8,463 bases of DNA from Puniceicoccales bacterium. Its GTDB lineage: Bacteria > Verrucomicrobiota > Verrucomicrobiia > Opitutales > JAIRKQ01. The translations under genes were made by a program, and so were the position numbers. Of this stretch, positions 1-6,846 are shown piece after piece (the stretch's first letter is position 1; every line of letters starts with the position of its first letter). The notes beneath the pieces were generated by a model. It was not told the DNA's origin, searched no databases, and worked only from the letters and a program-made list of their open reading frames with translations. The stretch is taken from NCBI GenBank assembly GCA_031279395.1, contig JAITIO010000047.1:1-8463 (forward strand), in the 5' to 3' direction.

Positions 1-183
1 AGTACCCGCAAAATCCAACAACCCTATGATGTGAGTCTCTACAAACGACGCCACAAAATCGAAAACATGTTTAGCAAATTGAAAGACTGGCGCCGCATCG
101 CCACTCGCTACGACCGCTGTGCCCACTCTTTCTTCTTTGCCTTTTGTATTGCCTGCATCTTCCTCTTTGATTTGATCTTATGA
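1..183 (+). CDS. IS5-family transposase, C-terminal fragment (5' end outside window)
   Basis: Reading frame 1 is open from the first base to a TGA at 181-183, giving 60 residues. The fragment carries the complete IS5-type C-terminal signature Y-(2)-R-(3)-E-(6)-K as Tyr14, Arg17, Glu21 and Lys28. Glu21 would be the last acidic residue of the DDE catalytic triad. It is followed by KDWRRIATRYDR and a hydrophobic, Phe-rich tail, both common in IS5/IS427-type transposases (family knowledge). The enzyme would cut and join the ends of its own element. The first two catalytic Asp residues lie upstream of the window, so I cannot tell whether the gene is intact. It converges with ymdB: only nine bases separate the two stop codons, which leaves no room for a terminator. 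Confidence 0.85.
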   Translation, partial: STRKIQQPYDVSLYKRRHKIENMFSKLKDWRRIATRYDRCAHSFFFAFCIACIFLFDLIL

Positions 184-196
184 GTCCTGAGCCTAG
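1..196 (+). mobile_element. Right end of an IS5-family insertion sequence
   Basis: The transposase stop codon lies almost at the end of the element, as is usual in the family. The bases after it (TGAGTCCTGAGC, 181-192) probably form the right terminal inverted repeat, followed by a CTAG palindrome at 193-196. Some IS5-family members target CTAG and duplicate the central TA (recalled family knowledge), so the element probably ends at about 192-194. The left end is outside the window, so neither the inverted repeat nor the target duplication can be confirmed. Confidence 0.6.
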
Positions 197-987
197 GACA
201 TTCGTTCGGAAAATCTCACAATTTTGGTGGCTAAACCAGAATGGCTGTCAATTGTCAATATGGCACCATTTAGGCGGATATCATTGGAGGCAACTTCGAA
301 TTTTTGTGGCATGCCTAATTTCATGCCATGGAGAACGGGCAAAATTTCACGCCCGATAACGGATTCGTGGGGTCCACACATACCGAGATCCGTAATATAT
401 GCGGTTCCGTTCGGTAAAATACGTTCGTCAGATGTTTGAACGTGCGTATGTGTTCCCACAATGCCAGCCACTTTGCCATCAAAATTCCATCCAAATGCAA
501 TTTTTTCCGATGTTGCTTCGGCGTGAATTTCAGCGAGTAAAATATCCATGTCACTGCCGTTGTCCTGCAAAATTTTTCCCATGGCTTCGAAAGGACATGA
601 AGCATGGATCTTCATGAATTGGCGTCCTAGAACCACGCAAATTCCGATTTTTATGCCATTTTTTATAAGGGTAATAAAATTTCTTCCGGGACATTCTTTG
701 GGTAAATTGGCAGGTCGGCAAACGTATTCCAAGTCCTCAATATCTCGCTCAAAGCCATGACGGTCCCAAACGTGATCACCGAGAGTGATCAAATCTATGC
801 CAACAAAATGTAACATTTCGGCATGTTCACGGGTGAGACCGGCACCTGCAGTGGCATTTTCGGCATTTGCAATGACCACATCAATGCCATGTACTTTTCT
901 TATCCCATACAAACTTTTTATCACACATTCCCGGGCAGGCCGACCAACTAAATCTCCCAAATACAGAATTTTTAACAAATGTGACAT
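193..987 (-). CDS. ymdB: YmdB/TIGR00282-family metallophosphoesterase
   Basis: This 264-residue protein has the usual length of the YmdB family, cytosolic di-metal phosphodiesterases. Bacillus subtilis YmdB hydrolyses 2',3'-cyclic nucleotides and affects biofilm and motility decisions. Expected metal and active-site positions are visible: Asp12 in YLGDLVG, Glu43 and Asn44 in NAEN, His155 in EIHAEATSEK, and His180 and His182 in GTHTHVQTSDERIL. The segment AYITDLGMCGP (196-206) is also typical. The position after Gly70 is Asp71 (GDHVWD), where the family usually has Asn (GNHTWD). The start ATG at 985-987 is the only sensible one, because the GD motif follows it directly. I see no Shine-Dalgarno sequence before it. 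The gene is divergent from the surA-like gene across a 92-nt spacer. Its stop codon lies in the CTAG at the IS boundary, so its 3' flank has been replaced, but the protein looks full length. Confidence 0.9.
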   Translation of the reverse strand: MSHLLKILYLGDLVGRPARECVIKSLYGIRKVHGIDVVIANAENATAGAGLTREHAEMLHFVGIDLITLGDHVWDRHGFERDIEDLEYVCRPANLPKECPGRNFITLIKNGIKIGICVVLGRQFMKIHASCPFEAMGKILQDNGSDMDILLAEIHAEATSEKIAFGWNFDGKVAGIVGTHTHVQTSDERILPNGTAYITDLGMCGPHESVIGREILPVLHGMKLGMPQKFEVASNDIRLNGAILTIDSHSGLATKIVRFSERMS

Positions 988-1045
988 GTGTGGAGTACGT
1001 AAAAAGGTCTATTTTCAAGGATTGTCAAGTGTACGAAAAAAAGAA

Positions 1046-1073
1046 TGGAAAAATTTTTGCCCATTTTCATAAT
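1046..1073 (+). promoter_or_regulatory. Candidate sigma70 promoter for the surA-like/yajC/secDF block
   Basis: A -10-like hexamer CATAAT (1068-1073, five of six matches to consensus) is preceded by TGGAAA (1046-1051, four of six) at a 16-nt spacing. The predicted transcript start is at about 1080, which is the A of the surA-like ATG. There is no Shine-Dalgarno sequence, so the mRNA would be leaderless. The sequence is AT-rich and such matches can arise by chance. Confidence 0.35.
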
Positions 1074-1079
1074 TGAACC

Positions 1080-2114
1080 ATGTCTTTTATAGAAGCTTTT
1101 TCGGGAAAAAGGATTTTTTCTTTTTTGATAATTTTACTGGGAGTATTTACCCTTGAAGCAGCTGAAGATTGGGCCGAAAATCCTAGCCAAGAGATATTGA
1201 CACAATCGACGGAAGAGTTTCAAATGCCTGTGTATGCCAATGACATCGCAGCAATCGTCAATAATGAAATAGTTACAATGACAAGATTAATGCTGGAAGT
1301 GTCCTACTTTATACCCGAAATTCAAAAAATATCCAAGTCACAGGCAGATTTTCAAAAAAAAATACGGGAATATCAAGAATTCGTCCTGAATGCATTCATC
1401 GAAAGAATCCTCATCGTTGGAGATTTTAAATCCAAGGGTGGACAAATATCAGATCACTATGAAAAGAAGGAATATGAGGCGTATATACATGATAGGTTTA
1501 ACGATGATAGGACGGCGTTTGCACAATATTTGCGGACAAATGGACAGTCCGTTAGGGAATTCAAAAAAGATATCAGAGAAAGTGCGATAGTTAACTATGT
1601 GCTGTCAGAAGTACAAAGGTCGAAGACTGAAGTAAGCCCGACGAAAATAAAGGAGTATTATAATGAACACATTCAAAATTTCATAGCGGATAGGCAAATT
1701 TTCGTCAAAAAAATTTCCCTTTTGAGGAAAAATTATACGGATGAACAATTACAGACGAAATTATCAAACATGAAATGTGCCATTGAATCCAGTGATAAAG
1801 TACACGCCGTCATAAAAACTTTTAGTGATAATCCAAGATCGTGCGATATTGGATGGGTTTGTGTAGACGATATGATACCAGAATTTGCAGATGCTCTAGG
1901 GAAGCTTGGTGTAGGAGAATACACAACTCCCATATTTTTAGATGATACGGTTTACATATTGTTCGTAGCCGATGAAAAACCTGCCAAAAAGTTTACGTTA
2001 GATGAAGTAAGCAGTGACATTGAAAATGTTCTGGCCGCAAAATATCAAAAGGAAGCAAAGGAGCATTACATAAAAAAACTCAAGGAAAAGGCTTACATAA
2101 AAATTTTCCTATGA
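1080..2114 (+). CDS. SurA-like periplasmic chaperone with degenerate parvulin domain
   Basis: This 344-residue protein starts with a signal peptide: basic residues around 10-11, a hydrophobic core at about 12-25, and possible cleavage near LEA27. It is therefore exported to the periplasm. Residues 55-66 (DIAAIVNNEIVT) match the opening of SurA-type chaperone domains. A helical region follows to about 200, then a parvulin-like segment at about 205-300 containing CDIGWV, PEFADAL and GEYTTPI, then a charged C-terminal helix. The two histidines typical of active parvulins appear replaced by Lys211 and Tyr292, so it may be a chaperone without isomerase activity (inference). An in-frame TGA at 1074-1076 sits just before the ATG, which fixes the start; there is no Shine-Dalgarno sequence. 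It heads the block containing yajC and secDF, consistent with a role in handling exported proteins. SurA orthology is not certain; other SurA/PpiC/PrsA-like proteins share this architecture. Confidence 0.75.
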   Translation: MSFIEAFSGKRIFSFLIILLGVFTLEAAEDWAENPSQEILTQSTEEFQMPVYANDIAAIVNNEIVTMTRLMLEVSYFIPEIQKISKSQADFQKKIREYQEFVLNAFIERILIVGDFKSKGGQISDHYEKKEYEAYIHDRFNDDRTAFAQYLRTNGQSVREFKKDIRESAIVNYVLSEVQRSKTEVSPTKIKEYYNEHIQNFIADRQIFVKKISLLRKNYTDEQLQTKLSNMKCAIESSDKVHAVIKTFSDNPRSCDIGWVCVDDMIPEFADALGKLGVGEYTTPIFLDDTVYILFVADEKPAKKFTLDEVSSDIENVLAAKYQKEAKEHYIKKLKEKAYIKIFL

Positions 2115-2193
2115 GGTCGTTTCTGATGGTAAATTTTTTAAATTTATTTTCTTGATTAAGGAATTTCGAGATCTAGCCTTCAGGAAAAAGGAC

Positions 2194-2199
2194 AAAGGA
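2194..2199 (+). promoter_or_regulatory. Ribosome binding site deciding the yajC start
   Basis: AAAGGA lies six bases before the ATG at 2206 and is the clearest Shine-Dalgarno sequence in the window. It sits in a short tandem AAAGGAC AAAGGAC. It favours the ATG at 2206 over the in-frame TTG at 2152, which has no such site. Confidence 0.6.
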
Positions 2200-2205
2200 C
2201 AAAGA

Positions 2206-2532
2206 ATGGATCACTTGCATTTCATGGCAACTATTATGGCCCAGGCACAAAGTACATGTTCTGGCTGGCAGGTACTAATCATGTACGTACTACTAATAAC
2301 TGGCATGTGTTTTTTACTGGTGGTCCCCCAGAGAAAACGGCAAAAGGAACAGCAAAAAATGCTGGATGGCCTAAAATCAGGAGACAGGGTAGTAACTACC
2401 TCGGGGATCATTGGGACAATCGTCAATGTCAAAGGCTCAAAGTTCGTTCTGAAAATTGCAGATGATACAAAGATTGAAATTTTTAGGTCATACATACAAG
2501 CTAAGCTAGATAAATCAGAAAAATCAGAGTAG
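2206..2532 (+). CDS. yajC: YajC, Sec translocon accessory subunit
   Basis: This 108-residue single-pass inner-membrane protein forms a complex with SecDF and SecYEG in the family. A short N-terminus leads into one transmembrane helix at about 21-40. The family hallmark follows: PQRKRQKEQQ at 41-50, LKSGDRVVTTSGIIGTI at 56-72, and a small basic cytosolic beta domain. Length and layout match E. coli YajC (about 110 residues). I chose the ATG at 2206 because of the AAAGGA site and the family length. The frame stays open back to a TTG at 2152, which would add 18 charged residues. The stop codon is five bases before the secDF start, so translation is probably coupled. The gap from the surA-like gene (2115-2205) is AT-rich and has no convincing promoter. 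Confidence 0.92.
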   Translation: MDHLHFMATIMAQAQSTCSGWQVLIMYVLLITGMCFLLVVPQRKRQKEQQKMLDGLKSGDRVVTTSGIIGTIVNVKGSKFVLKIADDTKIEIFRSYIQAKLDKSEKSE

Positions 2533-2537
2533 GTCCT

Positions 2538-5021
2538 ATGCGCAACGGAAAGTCGTTTTACAGAATTTTGCTGTCGTTGGGAATTATTCTTCTTGCCGTC
2601 CAGAGCATATTACCTATTCACGATAGAATACCGGAACAATATCTTGTGAGTTGCGTAACCCATGACAGGGCAGTATTTGAAGAACTTATGAGACGAGCAC
2701 GGGAAAGGGTGGAATTTGGACAGTCCAAAAGTTTGTTCCTAGCCATTCGCGATATCGCAGATGCTGAAAAAATAGATCTGTCTCGGTTTTTCAAAAATAG
2801 AGATGTTGATGACATCAAAAATTTCTCCGAAAAAAATAAAATTTTATTAAATATCCTGCTAGCGGATTCGAAGGGAAAAATTAAACAGGGCCTCGATTTA
2901 AAAGGTGGTGTTTCCTGCGTATTGAAAATTGATGATTCAAAGTTTGAAAACTTAGAAACCTCAGAAAAAATGGAACAGCTGAATAAGGCGATCGATATTA
3001 TTCGACAGCGCATCGATGGACTGGGTGTTTCGGAACCGTTATTGAGGGTGTTTGGCAAAAATTGCATAGAGATCCAATTGCCGGGTATTTCAACCAAGGA
3101 CAACCCGGAAATCGTCGATACAATTAAAAAGCCAGCCAAGCTTGAGTTCAAATTGTTGCACCCCACCCTTATGCCAAAATCAAAATCCGAACGTGCTCCT
3201 ATTGGCTATGAAGTTTTGATGTTCGAAGACGACCGTGGAGACAATGGAGAGGAAACATACGCATTTGTCAAAAAGATCCCAGACATGACTGGTAGCATGG
3301 TAAAACATGCCGGTGTGGCTGTCGGTCAATACGGCGAATATGGAATTTCTCTGACGATGACGGAGGATGGAGCTAGATGTTTTGCAAAAGTCACGGCCGC
3401 TAATATAAACCGCCGGCTTGGCATCGTGTTGGACGGAAAATTATATTCGGCTCCATCCATTCGCTCCGAGATCACGGATGGGCGTGCGAGTATTAGTGGA
3501 AAATTTTCCCAGCGAGATGCCCTTGAATTATCAAATATTCTCAATAATCCATTGGAGTTTGAATTAAAATTTGTTGAACTAAGTGAGATTGGGCCATCTC
3601 TAGCAGAAGATGCTAGGATAAGTTCCCTGCGTGCAATGCTAATAGGAACCGCTGTTGTAGCCACTTTTATGCTGATATTTTACCACGCTGCCGGAATTAT
3701 ATCTCTGATCGCAGTCACGGCAAATATCGTAATTGTATTGGGTGTGATGGCAACCATTGGGGGGACGTTTACATTGCCCGGTATCGCAGCGCTGGTCCTA
3801 ACGATTGGAATGGCAGTTGATGCCAATATTCTGATATTTGAGAGGATGCGAGAAGAACTTCTTAGCGGCAAGCCCCTGAAAGCTGCCTTAGCCGCAGGAC
3901 ACGAAAAAGCATTTTCTACCGTCCTTGATGCAAACCTGACAACACTGCTAACGGCGGTAATTCTCATATATTTTGGAGTTGGTCCGGTAAAAGGATTTGG
4001 GGTAATTTTGGCCATTGGAATTTTTGCAACGATGTTCTGTACCCTGGTGCTAAGTAAAGGACTGCTGGAGTTTTTAGTGGAAAAGGATCTGGTCAAAAAA
4101 CTTATCCCTGATTTTAGGATAAAGCCGACCTCCTTCGATTTTTTGGAATATACAAAACTGACCGTTGGAATATACACAATCGTGGCTTTTACCTGTATCG
4201 TCATTGTGGCTTCTCGAGGCTTCAAGATTTATGGCATCGATTTCACGGGAGGAGACGAAATTACTATAACATTCGAGAAAAAAATTCCCATAAATGAAAT
4301 CAGTAAATTGGCATCGGAGCATGGTATAGGGGAAGTCACTTCTGTCTATCAAAGGTCCATAGCCGACAATTCAGAAATTCTACGCGTACAGACACCCGAA
4401 GGACAGGGAACAAAGTTTTTTGACCACCTGAGCGATCATTTTCAAGACTCCAGGCCATTTTTAGTAAGAAAAACTGAAATAGGGGCCTCCGTCGGCCAAA
4501 GGATAAAGTTGAACGCCTTCATATCCGTGATATTATCAATGATTGGCGTTATGATCTATGTCGCTTTTCGATTTGAAACAGGATATGGAATTGGAGCAGT
4601 GATTTCTACGATTGTGGATGTCGCCATGACGATATTAATCTATTTGGCATTAGGACATCAGATTTCTGCTTCGATGATTGCATCCATTCTTATGGTTGTT
4701 GGATATGCGATAAACGACACCATTATTGTCTTTGATCGAATCCGTGAGGAATTGAAAATAAACAAGACCAAAGCTTTAAAAAATGTCATAAACCTATCGA
4801 TTAATAGGACGCTTTCCCGCACCATACTTACGAGTGCATCAACATTCCTGGCTGCATTGGCCCTATATGTGTTTGGGTCGGGCGTAGTCGTCGACTTTGC
4901 ATTGGTTTTTTCAATAGGCGTCATCATCGGAACATTCTCTTCCATTTTCATTGCCAGTCCAGTGTTTTATGCCTGGCATAAAAATAATAGAACAACCATT
5001 ATCGGGAGTAATGCGACATAA
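2538..5021 (+). CDS. secDF: SecDF, fused protein-export membrane protein
   Basis: SecD and SecF, separate in E. coli, are joined here into one intact 827-residue protein. It is an RND-type inner-membrane protein that uses the proton gradient to pull preproteins from SecYEG. The first membrane helix is at about 7-25. The periplasmic P1 domain contains GLDLKGG at 118-124. Five more helices follow between about 365 and 505, including GMAVDANILIFERMREE (424-440), the SecD helix 4 motif with its proton-path Asp. The SecF half starts at about 540, with GIDFTGGDEI at 566-575, GASVGQ at 649-654 and VGYAINDTIIVFDRIREEL at 721-739, ending with helices near 763-812. About 90 residues separate helix 1 from GLDLKGG, where Bacillus SecDF has almost none. 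I recall a similar insert in Opitutae proteins. Fusion is known in Bacillus and the PVC group. It lies five bases after yajC. Confidence 0.95.
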   Translation: MRNGKSFYRILLSLGIILLAVQSILPIHDRIPEQYLVSCVTHDRAVFEELMRRARERVEFGQSKSLFLAIRDIADAEKIDLSRFFKNRDVDDIKNFSEKNKILLNILLADSKGKIKQGLDLKGGVSCVLKIDDSKFENLETSEKMEQLNKAIDIIRQRIDGLGVSEPLLRVFGKNCIEIQLPGISTKDNPEIVDTIKKPAKLEFKLLHPTLMPKSKSERAPIGYEVLMFEDDRGDNGEETYAFVKKIPDMTGSMVKHAGVAVGQYGEYGISLTMTEDGARCFAKVTAANINRRLGIVLDGKLYSAPSIRSEITDGRASISGKFSQRDALELSNILNNPLEFELKFVELSEIGPSLAEDARISSLRAMLIGTAVVATFMLIFYHAAGIISLIAVTANIVIVLGVMATIGGTFTLPGIAALVLTIGMAVDANILIFERMREELLSGKPLKAALAAGHEKAFSTVLDANLTTLLTAVILIYFGVGPVKGFGVILAIGIFATMFCTLVLSKGLLEFLVEKDLVKKLIPDFRIKPTSFDFLEYTKLTVGIYTIVAFTCIVIVASRGFKIYGIDFTGGDEITITFEKKIPINEISKLASEHGIGEVTSVYQRSIADNSEILRVQTPEGQGTKFFDHLSDHFQDSRPFLVRKTEIGASVGQRIKLNAFISVILSMIGVMIYVAFRFETGYGIGAVISTIVDVAMTILIYLALGHQISASMIASILMVVGYAINDTIIVFDRIREELKINKTKALKNVINLSINRTLSRTILTSASTFLAALALYVFGSGVVVDFALVFSIGVIIGTFSSIFIASPVFYAWHKNNRTTIIGSNAT

Positions 5022-5043
5022 ATCGATATATTGGAAATAGGCA

Positions 5044-6783
5044 ATGACAGAAAAATTTTGGACACAGACTCCCTATGACAAATCCACGGCGGAAGAGTTG
5101 TATAAGTCATTAAATATTAGTTTTTTATTGTGTGTAATATTGGTCCAACGGGGCATTACTTCAAAGCTGGAAGCTGAAAAATTCCTCTGGCCGAAACTGA
5201 CATATTTGGACAACCCATTTAGGATTAAAAATATCGATGGAGCAATAAACATACTACGCAAAGTAATAGATAATAGGCTATGTGTGGCAATTATAGGAGA
5301 CTATGACGTCGATGGCATTACCAGCATAACACTCCTAACCAACGTGCTGAAAAATTTTGGCATAGTTCCTGATTTTTTTGTACCTAACCGTGCCCATGAA
5401 GGGTATGGCCTATCCAGCGAAATTGTAGAACGTATTCTTTCGGGGAAGAAATATGATACGGTCATAGTTCTTGACTGCGGCACAAATTCTGCCGAAGAAG
5501 TGAAATTTCTTCAAAAACACGGCATTGAAGTTCTAATTGTTGACCATCACCAGGCGAAATCGTTACCGATTGCCAAATGTTGTATCGTCAACCCTCACAT
5601 AGATGACGGCAAAGAAAATGACAAGTATAAGGTATTATGTTCGGTAGGGTTAGTTTTTAAGCTGTGCCATGCTCTGTTGAAAGTTCAAAGAAAAACGAAT
5701 GATCAACGGGTATTCAATTATTCATTGAAGCATGATCTCGATCTCGTAACCCTTGGAACCATCGCCGATATGGCACAATTGATCCATGAGAATAGAATTT
5801 TTTGTAAATTTGGCTTAAAAATTCTCAGCGGGAAATATCGTCGCCCGGGGATTGAAGCGCTATGCAAATCTGCTGATATTCCGATCGATTCCCATATAGG
5901 CCAACATGACGTTTCTTTCAAGCTGTGTCCGCGGTTGAATGCCTGTGGACGAATTACCGATGCCGTTATACCCATTAGCATGATGCTGAGCAACAGTTTC
6001 GATGAAGCCATGACCTATGCCTATGAACTCGATGAAACGAACAAAGAACGCCAATTGATTGAGAAAGAAATAACCGAACAAGCGGAAGAAGTACTCAGAA
6101 ACAATTACATCGATGATGACGGAATTGTTCTATATGACCAAAAGTGGCATTCAGGTGTTGTAGGAATTGTCAGTGGTAAATGTGCAAGGGATTACGCCAA
6201 GCCATGCATTATTTTAGGCTATGAGCGTGATCTGGCGAAGGGGTCGGGTAGGAGCATGCATGGAGTAAATTTGATCGACATTTTGAATGATTGTTCGGAA
6301 TGTTTGGAAACATGGGGTGGCCACCCCTATGCCGTTGGAATATCCATTCGACCGGAAAACATCGAGGTCTTTAGGAAGAAATTCAACGGGGCCGTGAAAA
6401 AACATTTGACTGGCAAGCCTGAACACGAAAAAATAGAATATTCTCACAAATTGACATTGGAAGAAATCGATAATAATCTCATGGAAGAATTGGAAACCTT
6501 ACAGCCATTCGGGCAAAAAAATCCGGAGCCTATTTTTTTACTAAAAAATATTACAATCAGCAACCTCCCGGAAACATTTGGCGTACATAAGAATCACATA
6601 AAATTCTGGCTAACCGATAGACATTCGAAGCAAATCCTCACCGTTGGTTGGAATGGTTCCCATAACATTCCTCCCATACGTGTGCCATTGGACTTGCTCA
6701 TAACGGCCACCCGAGAAACCTGGCATAAAATCAATTCCCTACGGCTGAACATGGTCGATTGGAGAACCGCCAGCCTAAGATAA
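5044..6783 (+). CDS. recJ: RecJ, single-stranded-DNA-specific 5'-3' exonuclease
   Basis: This 579-residue protein matches E. coli RecJ in length. RecJ is a cytosolic, metal-dependent nuclease that degrades 5'-ended single strands in recombination, mismatch repair and restart of stalled forks. DHH-domain motifs appear in order: DYDVDG (86-91), LDCGTNS (143-149), VDHHQ (166-170), LGTIADMAQL (237-246) and RLNACGRI (297-304). The DHHA1 domain follows, with WHSGVVGIVSGK (368-379), SGRSMHGVNLIDIL (401-414) and GGHPYAVG (425-432; usually GGH..AAG). The C-terminal OB-fold region contains QPFGQKNPEP (487-496). All acidic and His residues expected in the catalytic core are present, so it should be active. 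The ATG lies 22 nt after secDF with only a weak upstream TAGG. The secDF-recJ order is one I also recall from Chlamydia. Confidence 0.95.
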   Translation: MTEKFWTQTPYDKSTAEELYKSLNISFLLCVILVQRGITSKLEAEKFLWPKLTYLDNPFRIKNIDGAINILRKVIDNRLCVAIIGDYDVDGITSITLLTNVLKNFGIVPDFFVPNRAHEGYGLSSEIVERILSGKKYDTVIVLDCGTNSAEEVKFLQKHGIEVLIVDHHQAKSLPIAKCCIVNPHIDDGKENDKYKVLCSVGLVFKLCHALLKVQRKTNDQRVFNYSLKHDLDLVTLGTIADMAQLIHENRIFCKFGLKILSGKYRRPGIEALCKSADIPIDSHIGQHDVSFKLCPRLNACGRITDAVIPISMMLSNSFDEAMTYAYELDETNKERQLIEKEITEQAEEVLRNNYIDDDGIVLYDQKWHSGVVGIVSGKCARDYAKPCIILGYERDLAKGSGRSMHGVNLIDILNDCSECLETWGGHPYAVGISIRPENIEVFRKKFNGAVKKHLTGKPEHEKIEYSHKLTLEEIDNNLMEELETLQPFGQKNPEPIFLLKNITISNLPETFGVHKNHIKFWLTDRHSKQILTVGWNGSHNIPPIRVPLDLLITATRETWHKINSLRLNMVDWRTASLR

Positions 6784-6846
6784 TATTTGACTCGGCCATA
6801 AAAAATCTCCTTGCAAAAATTTGTTTCGCATGGCATATACCAGTCC

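Noticed and set aside
1000..1028. Possible ymdB promoter with a perfect TTGACA on the minus strand (1028-1023)
   Set aside because: No acceptable -10 hexamer lies 16-18 nt downstream; the best matches share only three of six bases.
785..1072. Plus-strand 95-codon frame opposite the start of ymdB and the divergent spacer
   Set aside because: Most of it is the antisense of conserved ymdB motifs. The translation has no recognisable domain and there is no ribosome binding site.
4143..4176. 12-nt direct repeat TTGGAATATACA inside secDF
   Set aside because: The two copies fall in different reading frames and encode unrelated residues in an AT-rich gene, so chance is the simplest explanation.
2618..4225. 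Long antisense open frames (181-182 codons) opposite secDF
   Set aside because: They lie wholly inside a clear secDF gene, have Ser/Ile-rich low-information translations, and have no start signals of their own.
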